Of a stretch of 43,091 nt of DNA, positions 18,621 to 28,791 are shown piece after piece. Origin of the DNA: Entamoeba histolytica HM-1:IMSS. Lineage: Eukaryota; Evosea; Mastigamoebida; Endamoebidae. The DNA lies in NCBI RefSeq assembly GCF_000208925.1, contig NW_001914998.1, positions 1 to 43,091 on the forward strand. Direction: 5' to 3'. Below the pieces are notes generated by a model. It was not told the DNA's origin and searched no databases. It saw only the letters and a program-made list of their open reading frames with translations. Numbering within the stretch: position 1 is the first letter of the stretch; each line of letters opens with the position of its first letter. The position numbers and the translations under genes were made by a program.

Positions 18621-21600
18621 ATGAACAAACCTTCTTCTCCTCCTATTACCATTTCTTCTTTATCTACACAACAAAATAAACGTATTACAACATTTGAATC
18701 AATACATCAACCAGAACAATTCCAAAGTGATGCTAGTTCATTGAGTTTTGTTGATACAATGGATGAAAGTGATGAAGAAACCCAAATCTCACATTCCTAT
18801 GAAATAAAAAATAATAATAAAATTGAAGAAATTAAACAAAGAAAAATATTGTCAGAAAAAAAGAATAATTTAGATGATTCATTTCTTATAAATAAACTTA
18901 AAGAAGACCCAACAACAATACGTAAAGATGGACAAATTTGTGCAGCAAATGAAGATGCATTATTAAATGAAATTTGTTCAGCTTCAACCGAGTTTATGCA
19001 AACATTTATGTGGACTCATACAATGTTTATGAGTTCATCAGCAATGATTTTAGGATTAGTTGATAGGTTTGAAATAAGTTGTGAAAGTGATTCAAAAAAA
19101 GCACAAGAAGTTAGGGTTAGAATAATGAATGGTCTTCGATATATTTTAATAGAATGTTGGGGAGCAATATCAAATAAAATAGAAGTTCAACAAATTTTTC
19201 AATCATTTTGTGAAAAACTTGAAGAATATGAAATGTCTAAACAAGCAGATTTACTTCGTTCAATGTTAGAAAAACGTCTTGCAGGAACAGAAACAACATA
19301 TGTTCAAACAATTAGAGATGCACCATTACCTATTCCAACATTTAATTGTTTAATGCATTTAGAAAAACCATTAGATATAATTGATATTCCAGCAATAGAA
19401 TTTGCAAGACAAATGACATTAATAATTCATACAGCATTCTCAAAAATTAAATTATATGAATTTTTTAAATGGACAAATGATAAAAATGCATGTAAATCAA
19501 TTCAAACACTTGTTAAATATTATAATGGATTTCAATGGTACTTTCAAAAAAGAATAGTTCATTGTAAAACACAAGAAGAAAGATTAATAATTATTAAATT
19601 TTTAATTGATGTTGCAAATCATTGTAAAATATTAAATAATTTTGATAGTTTAGTATGTATTATGCAAATATTTTTAACATCACCAATTTATAGATTAAAA
19701 AATACTATTTCAAAATTAGATAATGAAACTAAATCAAAATATGATAATTTACTTTCTATTGTATCTCCTGAACATAATTGGAGTATATTACGTAATTTAA
19801 TAAATAAAATTATTCAATCATCACAAATTCCTTGTGTTCCTTATATTGGAATTTATTTAAGTGATATGACTTTTATTTCTGATGGTAATTTATCTCGTTT
19901 TGAAAATGGTTTAGTTAATTTTGATAAATGTAAAAAGATGTGTAGTGTTGTTCGTAATTTTGATAAAATAAATTCTATTCATTATTCTATTTCACATTAT
20001 CCTATTTTAAAACATTTTATTGAAAATATTCATGGAGAAAATCAAGAAAATGAAAATTATGAATATTCTAAATTAATTGAACCACTTGATCCTTTTACTA
20101 TTAAAATTTCAGAAAATGGTGAAATTATTGAAAAAGTTATTCCTTCTGAAAAAACTATTTTTGAAATATTCGGAAATTCAATTCCTGTTGCTATGACTAA
20201 TGGATTACTTGAAAATAGATTACTTAATATTAATGATCCTGTTAAAAAATTACAAACTGTATTTGGTGATTCATTTCTTGTTAATTTTAATTCTCCTAAA
20301 AAAATTCCTTTTGTATTTCATTATGATACTCAAAATGTACTTATTTCTTTACCAATTGATATATCATTACCTTTATATCATTCTTTTCCTTTAATTAATT
20401 CTTATATGTCGGAACCTTTTCCTTTTATTCCATTATTACTTGATGAAAATTATAGAATTTCTGGTATTGTTAATCAAAGAGATAGAATTGATCAAAATAT
20501 AAATAATTCTCTTGGTTATTATTTATTACCTTTAAATTACTTTTGTTCAAGACATACTAAATTATCAGATGATTTAGATAGATTTCAACGTTCTTATTTT
20601 TATTATAGATTTGATTTTAAACGTTGTTCTGAACCTTTGGTTATTATTTTGGTTGATCATTTTGTTTGTATTTATCAATCTGGAACATCATTAAGATGTT
20701 GTCCTGTTGATTATACTCATTTTACTATTGTTTCTTCATCAAGAGCTTATTATTATGAAAAATTCCCTGGAATGAAAATGGATACTCCTTTTAGTGATAA
20801 TTCTCCTTTACCAATAGATGGTGATATTGAAAGTCTTGTTTCTTTAATGCAACGATTACAAAAACAATCAAAAGTGTATTCTACTTATTTAATTGGTATT
20901 CAACCTAATCAAACACATTTAGTTAATGGTGTTCCTCCTTTAGTTATATCTTTAATGCAACATATTTATACCCACGATAATTTCTTTGAAAATAATATAT
21001 TTAAACAAATTCCTCCAACTAAATTAACAATGAATATTGTTGACTCATTTAATAATGGTAGTATTAAAGGTAATTTTAATGAAATGATTGAATTATTAAA
21101 ATTGTATATAAAAACAAGTTGTATGCCATTTTTTATTATGGTAAATCAACATGACCTTATTTCATTCTCTCAACAAAATGATCAACAAAAAATGATTTTA
21201 ATTACTAATTGGATTAAAAAAATTCAACCTTGTCTTACTGGTATTTTTGTTGCTTTGATGAGAATGTTTGCAGCTTATACTATTATTAATTCTAATGCTA
21301 ATTTTGATGAATGGGCTTTTTGTATTTCAAGTACTTCAAATGCAAATATTATTTTACAATATATTCTTGATCATATTGATCTTCTTAATGACATTAAAAT
21401 ATCTTCTCAATATTCATTACCAAATGTATATAATGATCAAAGAACTTGTTTCTTTACTAATGAAGATTATTCATTCTTTAATGATGAAGTTCAATACGCT
21501 TTAAATACCCCTTCTTCAATTATTAATATCTTTACTAAAAAAAATTCTCAGTTATCTTCTTTTCCTGGTCAAACTATTCAAGTAACTTCTAGACTTGATA

Positions 21601-22265
21601 AAAAATTATTTATTGGAACAAATCATCATTCTAATAAGTCAAATGAAGAACATCCCTCTTCTCAACATCCTCTCCATCCTTTATCACCTTCAAAAACAAC
21701 CAACTATTTAGTACCAAATAAACCTATTTCTTCTCCTCAACAAAATAAACAAATGCCTACTTTATCTTCTACATTAAAGACAACTCCTTTACCTCATTTA
21801 ATTGTTTCATCTCGTACTTCTGATCCTCAAAAAAGTCATAACAAAACACCACTAACTCTTGATGAAAAAATAACAGAATTTCCTGTTACTGTGTCACCTC
21901 GAAAACGTGAACAACAACAATTAATTGGAAGAAAAGAGTCTTTGAAAGGAATTATTCCACATAGAATTGATGATAGTCAAAATGATTCTGTTCATTCAAG
22001 CAATGAACTTCATATTAATTCAAATTCTCAAAGTCCAAGAGAGGGATATAAAGAAAATTCATTACATTCTTCAAATAAAACAGAAGACTTAAATGATGAA
22101 CCTTTAGAAAAGGTAAAAGATAACAATCAACTAGACGACTGTAAAATATCTGCTAAAGACTCACAACTAATGAAAAAAAGAGATCCTGAAAAAGATAAAA
22201 AAAGAAGAGCTGGGTATCGTGCTTTTTCAATGGTAGATATACTTAACTCAGAACAACCTAATTGA
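18621..22265 (+). CDS. Ras guanine-nucleotide exchange factor with degenerate RhoGAP-like region, 1214 aa
   Basis: A large cytoplasmic signalling protein. After a disordered N-terminus (1-95) comes a RasGEF_N-like helical region (about 100-225). A clear CDC25-homology exchange domain follows at about 252-485. Its marks are IEFARQMTLI, EERLIIIKFLIDVANHCKILNNF, SPIYRLKNT, and VPYIGIYLSDMTFI, the family signature. A middle part (about 635-745) may be PH-like. Residues about 757-925 follow the RhoGAP pattern: PPLVISLMQHI, NNIFKQ, LLKLYIKTSCMPFF, and a final helix with the conserved-type NANFDEWAF. The RhoGAP arginine finger would sit in IFR, but here it is IFK (Lys795). The C-terminal 250 residues are Ser/Pro-rich and basic. 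It would activate a Ras-type GTPase and perhaps bind, rather than stimulate, a Rho/Rac. Confidence 0.88.
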   Translation: MNKPSSPPITISSLSTQQNKRITTFESIHQPEQFQSDASSLSFVDTMDESDEETQISHSYEIKNNNKIEEIKQRKILSEKKNNLDDSFLINKLKEDPTTIRKDGQICAANEDALLNEICSASTEFMQTFMWTHTMFMSSSAMILGLVDRFEISCESDSKKAQEVRVRIMNGLRYILIECWGAISNKIEVQQIFQSFCEKLEEYEMSKQADLLRSMLEKRLAGTETTYVQTIRDAPLPIPTFNCLMHLEKPLDIIDIPAIEFARQMTLIIHTAFSKIKLYEFFKWTNDKNACKSIQTLVKYYNGFQWYFQKRIVHCKTQEERLIIIKFLIDVANHCKILNNFDSLVCIMQIFLTSPIYRLKNTISKLDNETKSKYDNLLSIVSPEHNWSILRNLINKIIQSSQIPCVPYIGIYLSDMTFISDGNLSRFENGLVNFDKCKKMCSVVRNFDKINSIHYSISHYPILKHFIENIHGENQENENYEYSKLIEPLDPFTIKISENGEIIEKVIPSEKTIFEIFGNSIPVAMTNGLLENRLLNINDPVKKLQTVFGDSFLVNFNSPKKIPFVFHYDTQNVLISLPIDISLPLYHSFPLINSYMSEPFPFIPLLLDENYRISGIVNQRDRIDQNINNSLGYYLLPLNYFCSRHTKLSDDLDRFQRSYFYYRFDFKRCSEPLVIILVDHFVCIYQSGTSLRCCPVDYTHFTIVSSSRAYYYEKFPGMKMDTPFSDNSPLPIDGDIESLVSLMQRLQKQSKVYSTYLIGIQPNQTHLVNGVPPLVISLMQHIYTHDNFFENNIFKQIPPTKLTMNIVDSFNNGSIKGNFNEMIELLKLYIKTSCMPFFIMVNQHDLISFSQQNDQQKMILITNWIKKIQPCLTGIFVALMRMFAAYTIINSNANFDEWAFCISSTSNANIILQYILDHIDLLNDIKISSQYSLPNVYNDQRTCFFTNEDYSFFNDEVQYALNTPSSIINIFTKKNSQLSSFPGQTIQVTSRLDKKLFIGTNHHSNKSNEEHPSSQHPLHPLSPSKTTNYLVPNKPISSPQQNKQMPTLSSTLKTTPLPHLIVSSRTSDPQKSHNKTPLTLDEKITEFPVTVSPRKREQQQLIGRKESLKGIIPHRIDDSQNDSVHSSNELHINSNSQSPREGYKENSLHSSNKTEDLNDEPLEKVKDNNQLDDCKISAKDSQLMKKRDPEKDKKRRAGYRAFSMVDILNSEQPN

Positions 22266-22334
22266 ATGTTTACTTCATAACATTACTTTCCTTTAAAATG
22301 TTAAAAAAAAAGGATTAAAAAGTAGAATTTTCAC

Positions 22335-23594
22335 TTATGCCTGTCCAATAATGATAATTTTCACTATTTTCTCGTTTCTATTGTCTTTTGTATTAAAGAA
22401 TGGATTTTTACTTTCAGTACATTCATAATAATCATCGAAATTATCATCCCATTGCATACTTTTGTCTTTATTAACTACAATTCCACAATATGTTTGAATA
22501 ACCTCTTTTTCTGTGTTTAATGGAGTGAAAAGTCCATAGGCATGAAGTATATTTTTTGAAGTATCATCTGGGTCTTGAAACTCTTTTCTCTTCCATTCTT
22601 GTAAATGGAATTGCTTATTTCTGAAGATAGAATAAATTCTATACTTTTCGTCATCCATCCACTTATCATCATTTGGTTTACTGCCAAACTTTGAAAAATA
22701 GGCACCATAAAGATTTTGTTCTGTCATAAAATAAAACATAACATTAGTTTTGTTATATAATATATTTTGAATAACTGATGCTGATAACAAACTTGATTGG
22801 TTATTAAACTCGTAGAGTGTTTTTAGCTTTTCTTTGTTAAGTCTTAAATCATGTTTTTTAAAGATCTTTTGTGTTAATGTAATTACTTCATCCTTAAATA
22901 TTTCATTATCATCTTTTAAATCAGAAAACATACACTTAATTTTAATATTTTCATTATCACTCTTCTGTTCGGATTTATCTTTTTTATGTGAACTGGTGAG
23001 TTGTTTGTCGTGATCTTTTTGGGGTTCAGAACTAGTTTCACTAGAGTCTAAATCTCCTTTGTTATCTTTACTTCTTCTTTTAGAAGTATTTTCACTGTTC
23101 AATTTTGGATGGGGATTAGAAACCAAAGGTGGTTGTATTGGTTGTATTGGTTCTATTGATTGTATTGATTGTATATTTGGTGTAATATTAAATGGTTTTA
23201 TAACACTTCTGGTATTAGTATTTCCATTAAAGTCATGTTGAGCATCACTGTTCAATTTTGGATGGGGATTAGAAACCAAAAGTGGTTGTATTGGTTGTAT
23301 TAGGTCTATTGGTTCTATTGATTGTATTGATTGTATATTTGGTGTAATATTAAATGGTTTTATAGCACTTCTGGTATTAGTATTTCCATTAAAGTCATGT
23401 TGAGCATCACTGTGGATTATAGGAACAATATTTGTAACTAAAGGAAGTATTTTAGGGATGTCTGAATTAGGAGGGGTTATAGTTAATGAGAAATTAGGAT
23501 AATTCATTCTTTTAATTTCAGGGATTTTAGTTACATATACTAATTCAGGACCATTACTATTGTTAAGATAAGAATTGGTAGAACCAGAAGACAT
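22335..23594 (-). CDS. TLDc-like protein with duplicated N-terminal repeat
   Basis: 419 residues. The N-terminal half is low-complexity and contains a tandem duplication, residues 62-115 and 116-166, each starting SDAQHDFNGNTNTRS and ending SNPHPKLN. A charged linker (KDNKGDLDSSE...KKDKSEQ) follows. From about 245 the protein becomes folded. LYEFNNQSSLLSASVIQNIL, then VMFYFMTEQNLYGAYFSKF, resembles the start of a TLDc domain. Later strands and the end IVKIIIIGQA fit less clearly. The TLDc call is therefore tentative. Function is unknown. It is convergent with the RasGEF gene (69-bp gap) and lies tail-to-head with the next gene upstream on its strand. Confidence 0.65.
   Translation of the reverse strand: MSSGSTNSYLNNSNGPELVYVTKIPEIKRMNYPNFSLTITPPNSDIPKILPLVTNIVPIIHSDAQHDFNGNTNTRSAIKPFNITPNIQSIQSIEPIDLIQPIQPLLVSNPHPKLNSDAQHDFNGNTNTRSVIKPFNITPNIQSIQSIEPIQPIQPPLVSNPHPKLNSENTSKRRSKDNKGDLDSSETSSEPQKDHDKQLTSSHKKDKSEQKSDNENIKIKCMFSDLKDDNEIFKDEVITLTQKIFKKHDLRLNKEKLKTLYEFNNQSSLLSASVIQNILYNKTNVMFYFMTEQNLYGAYFSKFGSKPNDDKWMDDEKYRIYSIFRNKQFHLQEWKRKEFQDPDDTSKNILHAYGLFTPLNTEKEVIQTYCGIVVNKDKSMQWDDNFDDYYECTESKNPFFNTKDNRNEKIVKIIIIGQA
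23098..23412 (-). repeat. Recent tandem duplication inside the TLDc-like gene (153 and 162 bp)
   Basis: Unit 1 is 23098-23250 and unit 2 is 23251-23412. By eye they differ by two base substitutions and a 9-bp insertion, so the duplication is young. Each unit encodes 51 or 54 residues and itself contains IQSIQSIEPIQPIQP short repeats. Confidence 0.9.
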
Positions 23595-23753
23595 CTTTGA
23601 ATGAGTAAAACAGATCGAAGAATAAAGTTTATAAAGAAAAAAAAAGGATTAAACATCATTTAATAAAAAGAAGAAAAGAAAAATTAGAAAAAAAAAAAAA
23701 GAAATTAAATTATAAAAACAAAGAAGATATGACGTTTAGTTTATTTATATCAA

Positions 23754-24740
23754 TTAATCAATGTCACAACCAACAATCAATAAGTAAGAAGAATTAGTTT
23801 TTGAAAGTTGAAAGAGACAATTAAAATGAAAAACTGTTCTTTCGAATTGAAGTGTTTCAATACATTTAATAAAGTCTTGAAGTATTTTTTTTTTAACAAC
23901 TAATTGACTTTCTTGACAAGTAATAAGGATATTTTGAATATCTGCATTTCCAAAACAAAATGCATCAAATATTTCTTTAATTTTAATTGCTGGTTGATTA
24001 TCAATAATAGGTATTGATTTTTGTTGTTGAATTCTTTCTAAAATAATATCAAGAATATTTTTATAACTAACTGAAAACATGTTATCTTTATCTCCAAAAT
24101 GTATTGAAGAGACTTTAAGATCTTCTGTTTCACTAAGAGCATTACTTTTAAATTTTTCATAAAATAGTTTTTTTCTTTTACGAGTAAGAGAATTTCTTTT
24201 TTCTGTTTGTGTTTTAGTTTGTCTTTTCTTTGGAGTATCTGTTGTTTTATTTCTTTTTGTTTTTGGTATTTTAATTGGTTTTGGTGTTTTAATAGATTTT
24301 TGTCTATTATATTTCTTTTCTTTAATCGTTGGAGGTTGTCTTTTTTCTTCTTCTGATTCACAACCAAAATATTCAAGAACAGTATCATCTTCTTTATCAT
24401 CAAATGGATAATATCTTTCTTCTTCACTTTTTATATTTTCGTTTAATTCTTTTTCTTCTGTTTTTAAAATATCACGATAACATTCATCAGCCATTTTAAT
24501 TTTGTTATCAAAAATTTCTTTTTGTTTTTCAAGTGTTGTTAATTTTAACATTGACTCTTCATATTTCTTTATTACATTTTCCCATTCACTTTGATATTTT
24601 TCACATGAACGTTTTCTTTCTGAATATATTTTTAAAAGCTGTTGATTTTCTTTTTGAATTATTTGTAATGTTAACATATTTTCTTTCATATTGAGTAGTT
24701 CATTTAAAGAAACAGTAATAGTCAATGGATGTGATGCCAT
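23754..24740 (-). CDS. Coiled-coil and basic-region protein, unrecognised, 328 aa
   Basis: The start is taken at the ATG giving MASHPLTITVSLNELL; a TTG 23 codons upstream would only add hydrophobic AT-rich residues. Residues about 10-115 form a likely coiled coil (NQQLLKIYSERKRSCEKY and similar heptads). An acidic stretch follows around 115-140. Then comes a strongly basic, Thr/Pro-rich section (about 145-205: KTPKPIKIPKTKRNK, KKRQTKTQTEKR, LTRKRKK), a plausible nuclear localisation signal and DNA or RNA contact. The last 120 residues are folded-looking, with ILDIILERIQQQKSIP and IKEIFDAFCFGNADIQNIL. I do not recognise this C-terminal region. A chromatin or nuclear role is inferred from the basic section only. 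Confidence 0.7.
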   Translation of the reverse strand: MASHPLTITVSLNELLNMKENMLTLQIIQKENQQLLKIYSERKRSCEKYQSEWENVIKKYEESMLKLTTLEKQKEIFDNKIKMADECYRDILKTEEKELNENIKSEEERYYPFDDKEDDTVLEYFGCESEEEKRQPPTIKEKKYNRQKSIKTPKPIKIPKTKRNKTTDTPKKRQTKTQTEKRNSLTRKRKKLFYEKFKSNALSETEDLKVSSIHFGDKDNMFSVSYKNILDIILERIQQQKSIPIIDNQPAIKIKEIFDAFCFGNADIQNILITCQESQLVVKKKILQDFIKCIETLQFERTVFHFNCLFQLSKTNSSYLLIVGCDID

Positions 24741-26366
24741 GAGACTGTTAATTTTTTTGATAAACTGGATCTTATTTAAGATCTTTAAAAAAATCGTAAT
24801 AAAATTCAACTAAAAGTTAACTTTTTCTTTAATAATTAAAATTAAAAAGTATTGTTTCTTAACCCTTTTCTTTTTTTTTTCTTAACCTTCGAGTTTTCAA
24901 TCGAATTAATTTTATTAATTTTTAAGTTCTAAAACTTAAAAATGACTATTACAACTCAAATATAGTATTAGTAGAAATAATTATTTCTTTTTAATAATTT
25001 CTTTTATTCTTTTGAACTATTAATTGAAATTAATGAACTTAATTCTTTTTTTTTCTAAGGAAATTTAAGAATTATCTTTTATATTAGATTTTAGTTTATC
25101 ATTATCTAATGTACTTATTGAATAAAAACCACACAAATGCATTACTCTTTAACGAAAGAGTTGATGAATTATATTAATTTTTATTCATAAAATATCCTCA
25201 TGTATTTCATAAAAATACTTAAATTCCATTAACCTATTTTATCAACTGTCTTGTTATATTGAGTTGCTCTATTAAATCCTTATTTTTTATTTTGTATTGA
25301 ACAATTTTAGATATTTATATTTCATTAGTAAGTATCAGACTTATCTGTTTATCATATCCATTTACCTTTTCTTATTTATTTTATCCTCTGTATAAATATT
25401 TTTTTTTAAATTCTAATTTGTAGTAAAACTAATTAATAAAATAAATTCTTTTATAGTTTGATTTTTTGAATTGATAAAAAACTAATGTATGGAAGTTGGA
25501 AAGATAGAAAACTCAGTAATTCAAACGAGTCAATTTGATTTTTCAATAAAAGAATTTATAATATAAATTTTATTAAACAAATAAAATTTTTATTTTATTA
25601 TTGAAAATTCAGTAGAGTTAAAAACATATCATCAAGAGTTATATTAATGGTTATTCAATTTTAATAAGACTTATTAACCAATGATAAAATATTTTCTATT
25701 AACTTCATCTTAAAATAAAGTTTATAATTTTTCTAGTTCTTTTAAATTACTTAACAGAATAAAAGAAGAGGTTGAGTATAAACATCAAAAAGAGTAAGAG
25801 TAACACCATTTATCTGAATTAAAATAAGTCATTTCTAATATTTTTTAAAATAAAAAAGTGCTAATATTATATTTAATAAAATCTTTAATAAAAAATAGTA
25901 ATTTTTAGTTTCATTAATAATGACTGTTTTTATTTCAATGAATATAAATAACAAAAAGAAGAATTATAGTATTAATAATCATAAAGGACGATAATAATAA
26001 AATTATTTAAAATAATATAACTATTATTTACAACAAACTAATTATAATGTCACGTCAGATTATCTCATAGTATTGATAAGTATAATAATTCCAATCAATC
26101 TTTAAATCAATATTGGCACTTAAAAATGACAAGATTATAGATATAAACAAAATTATATTTTATTGAATCAAAATTAACATCAACTTTATTAATAACCAAA
26201 TAAAATTAATATAAATAATAACATTATTTATTTGAATTATACAACTAAAATCAAGCTATTTGAAATCTTTTTTCTTATTAGTAATTTTGTAATTTCTTTC
26301 TCTTTTTTTTAACAATTTTTTTTTAAAAAAAAGAACAAGAAAAAAAAAATCAGAAAAAAGGAGAAA
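24741..26366. other. Divergent intergenic region, 1.6 kb
   Basis: 5' flanks of the coiled-coil gene (minus) and the BspA-like gene (plus). Simple AT-rich DNA with no credible frame or RNA. GGATCTTATTTAAGATC about 30-50 bases before the coiled-coil gene's ATG contains a palindromic GATCTT/AAGATC around a TATTTAA-like core. Confidence 0.45.
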
Positions 26367-27401
26367 ATGAACAATATCAAGAATAAAGTAGATGGATATT
26401 CAATGCTTATTGTAATGAAATACTTAGAATATGAAAGTGATTTTATAAATGTTATTTGTGTTAATTCTAAGTATAAAAGGAATTTAGATAGATTGAGATT
26501 TAATCCAATCAGTATTCAATCATTGACATTATTTCCTTTCATTCAAACACTATTTCTTTATTCATCATTTGACCCATTTATAAAAGGTATTAATCAAGTA
26601 CAAATATGTTATCCAATAACATATAAAGAACAACAAATACTAATTCGTAAACATAAAACAATAAAATTTAATTTCAGTCATATAGAATATAATGGAAATG
26701 AAAATACAATAGAACAATTATTTCATTGTAAAGATATTACTCATATTGGAGATAATTCTTTTTCACAAAATTTAGCATTAAAAACAATAACATTACCTTT
26801 TCATATTATTGACATTGGGAATTATGTTTTTTTTAATTGTTTTAATTTAACAAGAATTGAACTAAGTAATAGATTAACAAATATTGGAGTTGGTTGTTTT
26901 AGTGGATGTATTGGATTAAAACATTTAGAAATTCCCACAAATGTTGTTTATATTGGAAGTAATGCACTTTTTGATTGTACGTCATTAGAAAGTATTTCAT
27001 TTCCATTACAAATTGCTAATAGTTTATGTGATCAATTAAATGTTATAGAATCACTAAAAAGTATTAAAATTATAGGAAAAGGAAGAATTGATGCATTTGT
27101 ATCTCAATATATTAGTCATTTAATAGAAGATAATAACAATAACGTTATTTGTGTTAATAAAATTTTTACTTTTTATGATACTCAACATTATGGAAGACAA
27201 ATAGAATATGGAATTAAAGAAATTGAAGACAATTGTTTTTTAAATGACTCGTCTCTTGACGCCATTTTTATTCCTTCTTCTGTATCAAAAATTGGTAATA
27301 ATTGTTTCTCTGGTTGTACTTCTTTAACTAGTGTATCATTACCTCCTAATTTAAAAATAATTGGAATTAACTCTTTTTATAATGTCCCTTGTGTATTATA
27401 A
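26367..27401 (+). CDS. BspA-like leucine-rich-repeat protein
   Basis: 344 residues. A conserved N-terminal cap (about 10-60: YSMLIVMKYLEYESDFINVICVNSKYKRNL) is followed by Treponema/BspA-type LRRs of about 23 residues. Examples are ITHIGDNSFSQNLALKTITLP, IGNYVFFNCFNLTRIELS, IGVGCFSGCIGLKHLEIP, IGSNALFDCTSLESISFP and IGNNCFSGCTSLTSVSLP. A less regular insert (about 215-270) interrupts the run. There is no signal peptide or transmembrane helix, as in most Entamoeba members, one of which is nevertheless reported at the surface. The family has very many copies in Entamoeba and in Trichomonas. It probably serves protein binding or adhesion. No intron. Confidence 0.92.
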   Translation: MNNIKNKVDGYSMLIVMKYLEYESDFINVICVNSKYKRNLDRLRFNPISIQSLTLFPFIQTLFLYSSFDPFIKGINQVQICYPITYKEQQILIRKHKTIKFNFSHIEYNGNENTIEQLFHCKDITHIGDNSFSQNLALKTITLPFHIIDIGNYVFFNCFNLTRIELSNRLTNIGVGCFSGCIGLKHLEIPTNVVYIGSNALFDCTSLESISFPLQIANSLCDQLNVIESLKSIKIIGKGRIDAFVSQYISHLIEDNNNNVICVNKIFTFYDTQHYGRQIEYGIKEIEDNCFLNDSSLDAIFIPSSVSKIGNNCFSGCTSLTSVSLPPNLKIIGINSFYNVPCVL

Positions 27402-28791
27402 TATTATAATTTACGTAATTAACTTCTTTTATTTATTTGTTTTCTTCATCTTTCCTTTTTTTCAATAAAACGTCTTTTTCCAATTCAGAAAATACAACAA
27501 ATTTTAATGCCATGGTTATTGTGTCAAACTTTTGGTTCTTGTAAAGAAAAAAACAAGACATAGAAATCTAAGATCATACAATAAAAAATTAAATGTTAAT
27601 AGCAATAAATGGCATAATAATAATGGTAAATGAAATACCAAGGAAAATGAGATATTAGAAGATGAAAGACACAAAGAAAAACAAATAAAAAACAAAGTAA
27701 ATACAATAATAATAAAGACTAAACAAATAACAAATATAAATGAATAACAATAAATGAGATACAAGAAAGAATAAAAAGAATAAGAAGTGAATGGAATAAA
27801 GGAGAATATTCAGAAATACACAAGAAATAAGAAGATAAAAGGAAAAGATGGTATGATATTCTTTAAGAAGTATATGCAATTAGAAAGAAAAAGATAATTG
27901 AAAACACAAAAGAAGAATTTAAAGAAAATACAAAAGAAATTGAAGAAAAAGACATTAAAATAAATGAAGAAGAAATTAAAAACAAAATTCAATTAAAGAA
28001 ATGAATGATAGATGTAAAATTGCAAGAATAATAAATAACAAACAAAGTACAATGAAAATACAACAAAACAAAGAAATAAGAATAAAAATAATCTAATGAA
28101 TGATATGAATAATATTTCATATCATAATAAGAATGAAGATAAATGAAGAAAAAGAATAGATATAAAGAAATAAAGAAAAAAGAAAATAGAGAAATAAGGA
28201 ATGTTAAAATAAATTGAAATAATAAATAGAAACAATGGAATAATAAAAACAGAAAGTATTAGACTAATTAAAGAAATAAAAATGAAAATTGACATTATAA
28301 AAGAAGTTAAAAACTTTGTTAATAAAAATATGAATAATATAAATGGATATTAACTCTAACACAATCAAACATATTCTGTAGTGATGTTAGAAAAGAAATC
28401 ATTAGTGTAATTAGTCTCAAATGAATAAGAAACAATAGAAACGAATTCCATTAACACTTAATTAATTTTAACTTTTCTTCATTAATTATTTAATTATTTT
28501 TTTATAACATAAAAAGAGAATATTGTTATTAAAAAGAAATTCATATAAAATTTGTATTTATAATTGTATTAAAATAATAATGATACTATTAACTTAAAAA
28601 TAGGGTGAAAAATTAATTTCGATAAAAAGAATATAGAAGGAAGAAGGAATAAGATGTTTGTTCAGAAACTATTAATTGAAGAAATATTCAAATATATATT
28701 TAAATCCTTAAAAAAAAAAATGAAATTAGAGAGCATACAATAGAATGACTATAACAATCAACTACAAAGAGTATTATGTCTATTAAAATGT
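27402..28791. other. Intergenic region, 1.4 kb, purine-rich on the plus strand
   Basis: From about 27.54 to 28.34 kb the plus strand is strongly A/G-rich and the minus strand T/C-rich, which produces long hydrophobic minus-strand frames that are not convincing as genes. A possible decayed coding relic is listed separately. Confidence 0.5.
27597..28352 (+). pseudogene. Possible decayed coding sequence, several broken frames
   Basis: In one frame, 27756-28004 gives 82 codons with only two internal stops (TAA at 27828 and 27864). It includes RIRSEWNKGEYSEIHKK, KRKRWYDIL and IEEKDIKINEEEIKNKIQ. An upstream frame (KDERHKE-type) and a downstream frame (TESIRLIKEIKMKIDIIKEV, ending NINGY) follow the same Lys/Glu/Ile-rich style. 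The W, Y and C-free but mixed residues look like an old gene or element ORF with stops and shifts. No family is recognised. Chance open frames in purine-rich DNA are possible. Confidence 0.3.

Noticed and set aside
24741..24809. TTG-initiated extension of the coiled-coil protein
   Set aside because: The first ATG at 24740 gives a complete protein, and the extension is AT-rich leader sequence.
27516..27992. Three overlapping minus-strand hydrophobic frames (Phe/Leu/Tyr-rich)
   Set aside because: They are the complement of a purine-rich strand; composition alone yields strings of Phe, Leu and Ile, with no family-like motif.
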